From: Solibacillus sp. FSL R7-0682
GTDB lineage: Bacteria; Bacillota; Bacilli; Bacillales_A; Planococcaceae
Length of the DNA: 57,500 nt
Direction of reading: 5' to 3'
NCBI RefSeq assembly: GCF_038005985.1
Contig: NZ_JBBOUI010000001.1
Location: 40,001-97,500 of the forward strand
Shown here: positions 52,726-57,500 of the stretch, in pieces
Layout of the letters: each line of letters begins with the position of its first letter
Position numbering within the stretch: position 1 is the first letter of the stretch
Notes under the pieces: generated by a model
Told to the model about the DNA's origin: nothing
Seen by the model: the letters and a program-made list of their open reading frames with translations, nothing else
Database searches by the model: none
Translations under genes and position numbers: made by a program

Positions 52726-53582
52726 AAAACTATAAAAAGCCACTTGTTTTGAATGGCATTGAGCTTGATTTTATGAAAGAAACATTTGTTATGGGAATTT
52801 TGAATGTCACACCGGATTCCTTTTCGGATGGTGGGCAATTTGACTCTGTGGAAGCAGCCGTCGCACAGGCGAAAAAAATGGTTGCAGAGGGCGCAAAGAT
52901 TATCGATGTTGGGGGAGAATCAACACGTCCAGGCTACACACGAATTTCTGATGAAGAGGAAATCGCGCGTATTACCCCTGTCATTGAAGCATTAGTAAAA
53001 GAAGTGCCAGCGATCATTTCCGTAGATACGTATAAAGCAACAGTTGCCAAAGCAGCTATTGAAGCGGGTGCACATATGATAAATGATATTTGGGGTGCAA
53101 AGGCGGATCCACAAATGGTACAGGTGGCGGCAGAGCTAAACGTTCCAATTATTTTAATGCACAACCGTGAATCTGCCGAGTACACGAATTATTTTGAAGA
53201 TTTTATAGAAGATTTAAAAGAAAGTATTATGATTGCCAAACAAGCAGGTATTCCTGACAATCATATTTTTCTTGATCCGGGAATTGGCTTTGTGAAAAAC
53301 TTGGCACAAAGTATTGAAACAATGCAACGCTTAGATGAGCTTGTCGCACTTGGCTATCCAGTTCTATTGGCTACTTCACGTAAGCGTATGATAGGTGCAG
53401 TTTTGGATTTACCGGTAGATGAGCGTGTGGAAGGAACAGCAGCTACTTGTGCATTCGGTGTACAAAAGGGCTGTCACATGATGCGTGTGCATGATGTGAA
53501 GGAAGTCGCACGTACAGTCAAAATGATGGATGCATTAGTAGGGAAGTTTTTAGTACAAGGTGAATTAACACCGAGACATTAA
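52719..53582 (+). CDS. folP: Dihydropteroate synthase
   Basis: Joins p-aminobenzoate to the pterin; the sulfonamide target (sul in B. subtilis). The 287-residue TIM-barrel protein has MGILNVTPDSFSDGG near residue 26, DVGGESTRPG and the DPGIGFVKN region. No insertion in the resistance hot-spot near the second loop is obvious. TTAGGAGAA upstream, inside pabC, serves the ATG. Confidence 0.97.
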   Translation: MLENYKKPLVLNGIELDFMKETFVMGILNVTPDSFSDGGQFDSVEAAVAQAKKMVAEGAKIIDVGGESTRPGYTRISDEEEIARITPVIEALVKEVPAIISVDTYKATVAKAAIEAGAHMINDIWGAKADPQMVQVAAELNVPIILMHNRESAEYTNYFEDFIEDLKESIMIAKQAGIPDNHIFLDPGIGFVKNLAQSIETMQRLDELVALGYPVLLATSRKRMIGAVLDLPVDERVEGTAATCAFGVQKGCHMMRVHDVKEVARTVKMMDALVGKFLVQGELTPRH

Positions 53583-53592
53583 GGAGTTAACG

Positions 53593-53961
53593 ATGGATTA
53601 CATTCATTTAAGAGAAATGCAGTTTTTTGGTTATCACGGCGTTCTACCAGAAGAAAATGTATTAGGTCAACGCTTTCGTGCAAACGTTTCATTGGCGGTT
53701 AATATAAAGCGCGCAGGGGAAACGGATGAGTTAGACGATACAGTAAGCTATGTGGGTGTTTACGATATTTGCAAAGAAATTATTGAAGGCAAGCCGTTTA
53801 AGTTAATTGAGGCTGTTGCTGAAACGATCGCAATGCGTATTCTTACACAATATGAAGGGCAAGTATTTGGTTGCCGCATAGAAGTTGTAAAACCTGACCC
53901 TCCAATTCCAGGGCACTACAAAGAAGTAGCGGTCGATATTACAAGAGGTACATTTATATGA
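53593..53961 (+). CDS. folB: Dihydroneopterin aldolase
   Basis: A 122-residue T-fold enzyme that cleaves dihydroneopterin to the hydroxymethyl pterin used by FolK. Motifs: FFGYHGVLPEENVLGQRF near the N terminus with the catalytic-type Glu, and VVKPDPPIPGHY near the end with the family Lys. It lies between folP and folK, overlapping folK by four bases. Confidence 0.97.
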   Translation: MDYIHLREMQFFGYHGVLPEENVLGQRFRANVSLAVNIKRAGETDELDDTVSYVGVYDICKEIIEGKPFKLIEAVAETIAMRILTQYEGQVFGCRIEVVKPDPPIPGHYKEVAVDITRGTFI

Positions 53962-54479
53962 ATAGAGCCTTTTTATCGATTGGAACGAATATTGGCGAAC
54001 GAGAGCAAAATTTACAAGAGGCTGTTCGTTTACTAAGTGGGCATGATGCCATTACAATTACAGCTATTTCTTCAATATATGAAACTGCAGCGGTCGGCTA
54101 TACAGAGCAAGCTGACTTTTTAAATATTGCGGTCGCGCTAGAAACGCCCGTTGACGCGGCTAATTTGCTAGCGATTTGCCAAGGGATTGAAAATAAATTA
54201 GGGCGTATCCGTGAATTCAGATGGGGTCCTCGAATTATTGACCTTGACATTTTGCTATATAATCACGAAAATATTGAGACTGAAAGCTTAATCGTCCCGC
54301 ATCCAAGAATGTATGAACGTGCTTTCGTTCTAGTACCGCTTCAGGAGATTATGACGCCAAAATATGATATGCTTGAGGATGTGCAACAAGCACTACAAGC
54401 ATTTGATTTGCAGAAAGAGGGCGTCAAGCTTTGGAAAAAGGTCAATACGGCCGAAGAATTCGTGCCTTTCGAAAGTTAA
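53958..54479 (+). CDS. folK: 6-hydroxymethyl-7,8-dihydropterin pyrophosphokinase
   Basis: Activates the pterin with ATP for FolP. The 173-residue protein has LSIGTNIGEREQNL at the N terminus, the substrate-binding ETAAVGYTEQADFLN and the signature RFRWGPRIIDLDILLY-type stretch (EFRWGPRIIDLDILLY) with the two metal-binding Asp. The ATGA overlap with folB implies coupled translation. The last 49 bases overlap yazB. Confidence 0.97.
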   Translation: MNRAFLSIGTNIGEREQNLQEAVRLLSGHDAITITAISSIYETAAVGYTEQADFLNIAVALETPVDAANLLAICQGIENKLGRIREFRWGPRIIDLDILLYNHENIETESLIVPHPRMYERAFVLVPLQEIMTPKYDMLEDVQQALQAFDLQKEGVKLWKKVNTAEEFVPFES

Positions 54480-54634
54480 AACGAATTCAACAGACAGAAT
54501 TTGCAAAACGTATAGGCATATCTGTGACAACTTTAGGGCGTATCGAGCGAGGCGAAAAACTGCCTAAAGAAGAAACGCTCCAAACGATTGCAGATGAGCT
54601 ATCGATAGATATTGAGGAATTAAAAGGTCAATAA
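54431..54634 (+). CDS. yazB: XRE-type helix-turn-helix protein YazB
   Basis: A 67-residue single-domain Cro/CI-type DNA-binding protein: IRAFRKLKRIQQTEFAKRIG then ISVTTLGRIERGEKLP with the recognition helix. Start at TTG with AGAGGG eight bases upstream, all inside the end of folK in another frame. B. subtilis has the same gene in the folate operon, with no known targets. Being in the operon suggests a link to folate or to tRNA genes, but this is not shown. Confidence 0.9.
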   Translation: MEKGQYGRRIRAFRKLKRIQQTEFAKRIGISVTTLGRIERGEKLPKEETLQTIADELSIDIEELKGQ

Positions 54635-54652
54635 CCTTATGGAGGGAATATG

Positions 54653-55687
54653 ATGTCAAACATCGAGCAAAAACCTTTCCAAATTGGCGACATTGTAATG
54701 GACAACCGTGTCGTTCTTGCTCCAATGGCAGGGATTTGTAATTCGGCTTTCCGTTTAACGGTTAAAGAGTTTGGTGCAGGTCTTGTTTATGCAGAAATGA
54801 TTAGTGATAAGGCAATCAATTTCCGCAATGAAAAAACAATGGGCATGCTTTATATTGATGAGCGTGAGAATCCATTAACATTACAAATTTTCGGTGGCGA
54901 TAAGGATAATCTTGTTCAAGCTGCAAAGTATGTAGATAAAAATACGACAGCGGATATTATTGATATTAATATGGGCTGTCCTGTAAATAAAATCATTAAA
55001 TGTGAAGCCGGTGCAAAATGGCTCCTTGATCCGAATAAAATTTACGAAATGGTTTCGGCAGTAGTAGATGCCGTGGATAAGCCTGTTTCCGTAAAAATGC
55101 GTATCGGTTGGGACGACGAACGTGTATTTGCGGTAGAAAATGCACAAGCAGCAGAGCGTGCAGGTGCAGCGGCAATTGCGATGCATGGTCGAACGCGTGT
55201 ACAAATGTATGAAGGTAAAGCAAACTGGGATGTATTAGCGGAAGTTAAGCAAAACATCAATATCCCATTCATTGCCAATGGGGATGTAGAAACGCCACAA
55301 GATGCAAAGCGTATTTTAGAGCATACAGGGGCAGATGCAGTTATGATTGGTCGCGCGGCACTAGGAAATCCGTGGATGATGTATCAAACGGTGCGTTATC
55401 TAGAAACAGGAGAGCTTACGCCAGAGCCATCAGTTCGCGAAAAAATGGACGTTTGTTTGCTTCACTTTGAACGCTTAAAAGCACTAAAAGGTGAAGTAGT
55501 TGCTGTACGTGAAATGCGCAAGCATGCTTCATGGTACTTAAAAGGTATACGTGGGAACGGAAAAATCCGTAATGCTATTAACATGGCGGAGACTGAGCAA
55601 GAGTTACGTATGTTAATTAATGGTGTGGTTGCGGAATACGAACAAGATGCAATCCAGGATGAGCAAGCTCAATTAGAAATGGTATAA
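54653..55687 (+). CDS. dusB: tRNA-dihydrouridine synthase DusB
   Basis: FMN-dependent reduction of uridines in tRNA. The 344-residue protein has VLAPMAGICNSAFRLT, the catalytic-type Cys in INMGCPVNKI, MHGRTRVQMYEGKANW and IANGDVETPQDAK for flavin binding. The second ATG is used because GGAGGG lies six bases before it and three before the first. It ends the folate unit with a terminator. Confidence 0.96.
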   Translation: MSNIEQKPFQIGDIVMDNRVVLAPMAGICNSAFRLTVKEFGAGLVYAEMISDKAINFRNEKTMGMLYIDERENPLTLQIFGGDKDNLVQAAKYVDKNTTADIIDINMGCPVNKIIKCEAGAKWLLDPNKIYEMVSAVVDAVDKPVSVKMRIGWDDERVFAVENAQAAERAGAAAIAMHGRTRVQMYEGKANWDVLAEVKQNINIPFIANGDVETPQDAKRILEHTGADAVMIGRAALGNPWMMYQTVRYLETGELTPEPSVREKMDVCLLHFERLKALKGEVVAVREMRKHASWYLKGIRGNGKIRNAINMAETEQELRMLINGVVAEYEQDAIQDEQAQLEMV

Positions 55688-55695
55688 ACTAAAAG

Positions 55696-55729
55696 AAAGG
55701 GTGTCCGCTAGGGAAGCGGCCCCTTTTTT
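55696..55729 (+). terminator. Terminator after the folate operon
   Basis: AAAGGG / CCCTTT and CCGCT / AGCGG stems around a short loop, followed by a run of T. Confidence 0.92.
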
Positions 55730-55873
55730 GTATGGGTGTAAATGAGAGTGATATTTTGCTAAAACTATCATTTAACAGAATTATTAAACATTTCAAATTA
55801 ATTCGAAACAGATGAATCACCTATTAAAATACTGTACAATAGAAACATTATGGACAATTGTGCCGTGACATGA

Positions 55874-57394
<1,521 letters not shown>

Positions 57395-57406
57395 TTTTTA
57401 ATGAAT

Positions 57407-57443
57407 GAGAGAGGATGTTATTTTGACATTCCTCTCTTTTTTT
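57407..57443 (+). terminator. Terminator after lysS
   Basis: Stem GAGAGGA / TCCTCTC with an extra TGT / ACA pairing and a T-run. The remaining bases to the window end hold no recognised feature. Confidence 0.9.
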
Positions 57444-57500
57444 AATTATGTTAAACGTTTGGTATGTAGTGTCTTCTTATATAGAAGAAAGTAATTAAAA

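Overview
The window is a stretch of low-GC Firmicutes chromosome from an endospore-forming member of the Bacillales. Protein wording and gene set point to the Planococcaceae/Caryophanaceae side (Solibacillus/Lysinibacillus-like) rather than Bacillus itself; this assignment is an inference from reading. Evidence for spore formation is direct: sspF, spoVG, spoVT, fin, yabP-yabQ, spoIIE and abrB are present. Gene order follows the B. subtilis yaaO-to-lysS region almost throughout, and nearly all genes lie on the + strand.

Layout. 1-3290: the end of an rRNA operon (spacer, 23S, 5S, terminator). 3.6-10.9 kb: yaaO, tmk, darA, yaaR, holB, ricT, yabA, trmN6, yazA, rsmI (nucleotide supply, replication and its control, c-di-AMP sensing, RNA modification). 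10.9-13.5 kb: divergent abrB and metG, with Spo0A boxes between them. 13.7-18.4 kb: tatD, yabE, rnmV, rsmA, veg, sspF. 18.5-24.5 kb: ispE, purR, ridA, spoVG, glmU, prs, ctc. 24.6-30.4 kb: an extra MFS transporter, then pth, fin, mfd. 30.4-37.2 kb: an unrecognised small gene on the - strand, then spoVT, yabM, yabN, rqcP, yabP, yabQ, divIC, yabR. 37.2-37.8 kb: a small membrane-protein gene and a tRNA-Met/tRNA-Glu unit, all on the - strand. 38.0-44.6 kb: spoIIE, tilS, hprT, ftsH. 44.7-45.9 kb: an inserted marR/nitroreductase pair. 45.9-49.8 kb: coaX, hslO, a parvulin foldase, cysK. 49.8-57.5 kb: the folate operon pabB-pabA-pabC-folP-folB-folK-yazB-dusB, then lysS.

Most transcription units end in clear intrinsic terminators. 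Promoters for several sigma factors can be read: sigma-A (abrB, yabE, veg, glmU, tRNAs, cysK), sigma-H (spoVG), sigma-B (ctc), sigma-F (fin), sigma-G (sspF, spoVT) and possibly sigma-E (yabP). The region therefore mixes growth housekeeping with sporulation control, with Spo0A-box matches at abrB, metG, the MFS gene and spoIIE.

I found no transposon, prophage, CRISPR array, toxin-antitoxin pair or defence cassette, and no convincing new multi-gene system. The least explained items are the 107-residue protein gene at 30463-30786, the 66-residue membrane protein at 37258-37458, the MFS gene with a dyad over its -35 box, the dyad inside the glmU promoter and the MarR-nitroreductase insertion. Relative to B. 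subtilis, yabG, yabS and yabT are absent from their usual places.
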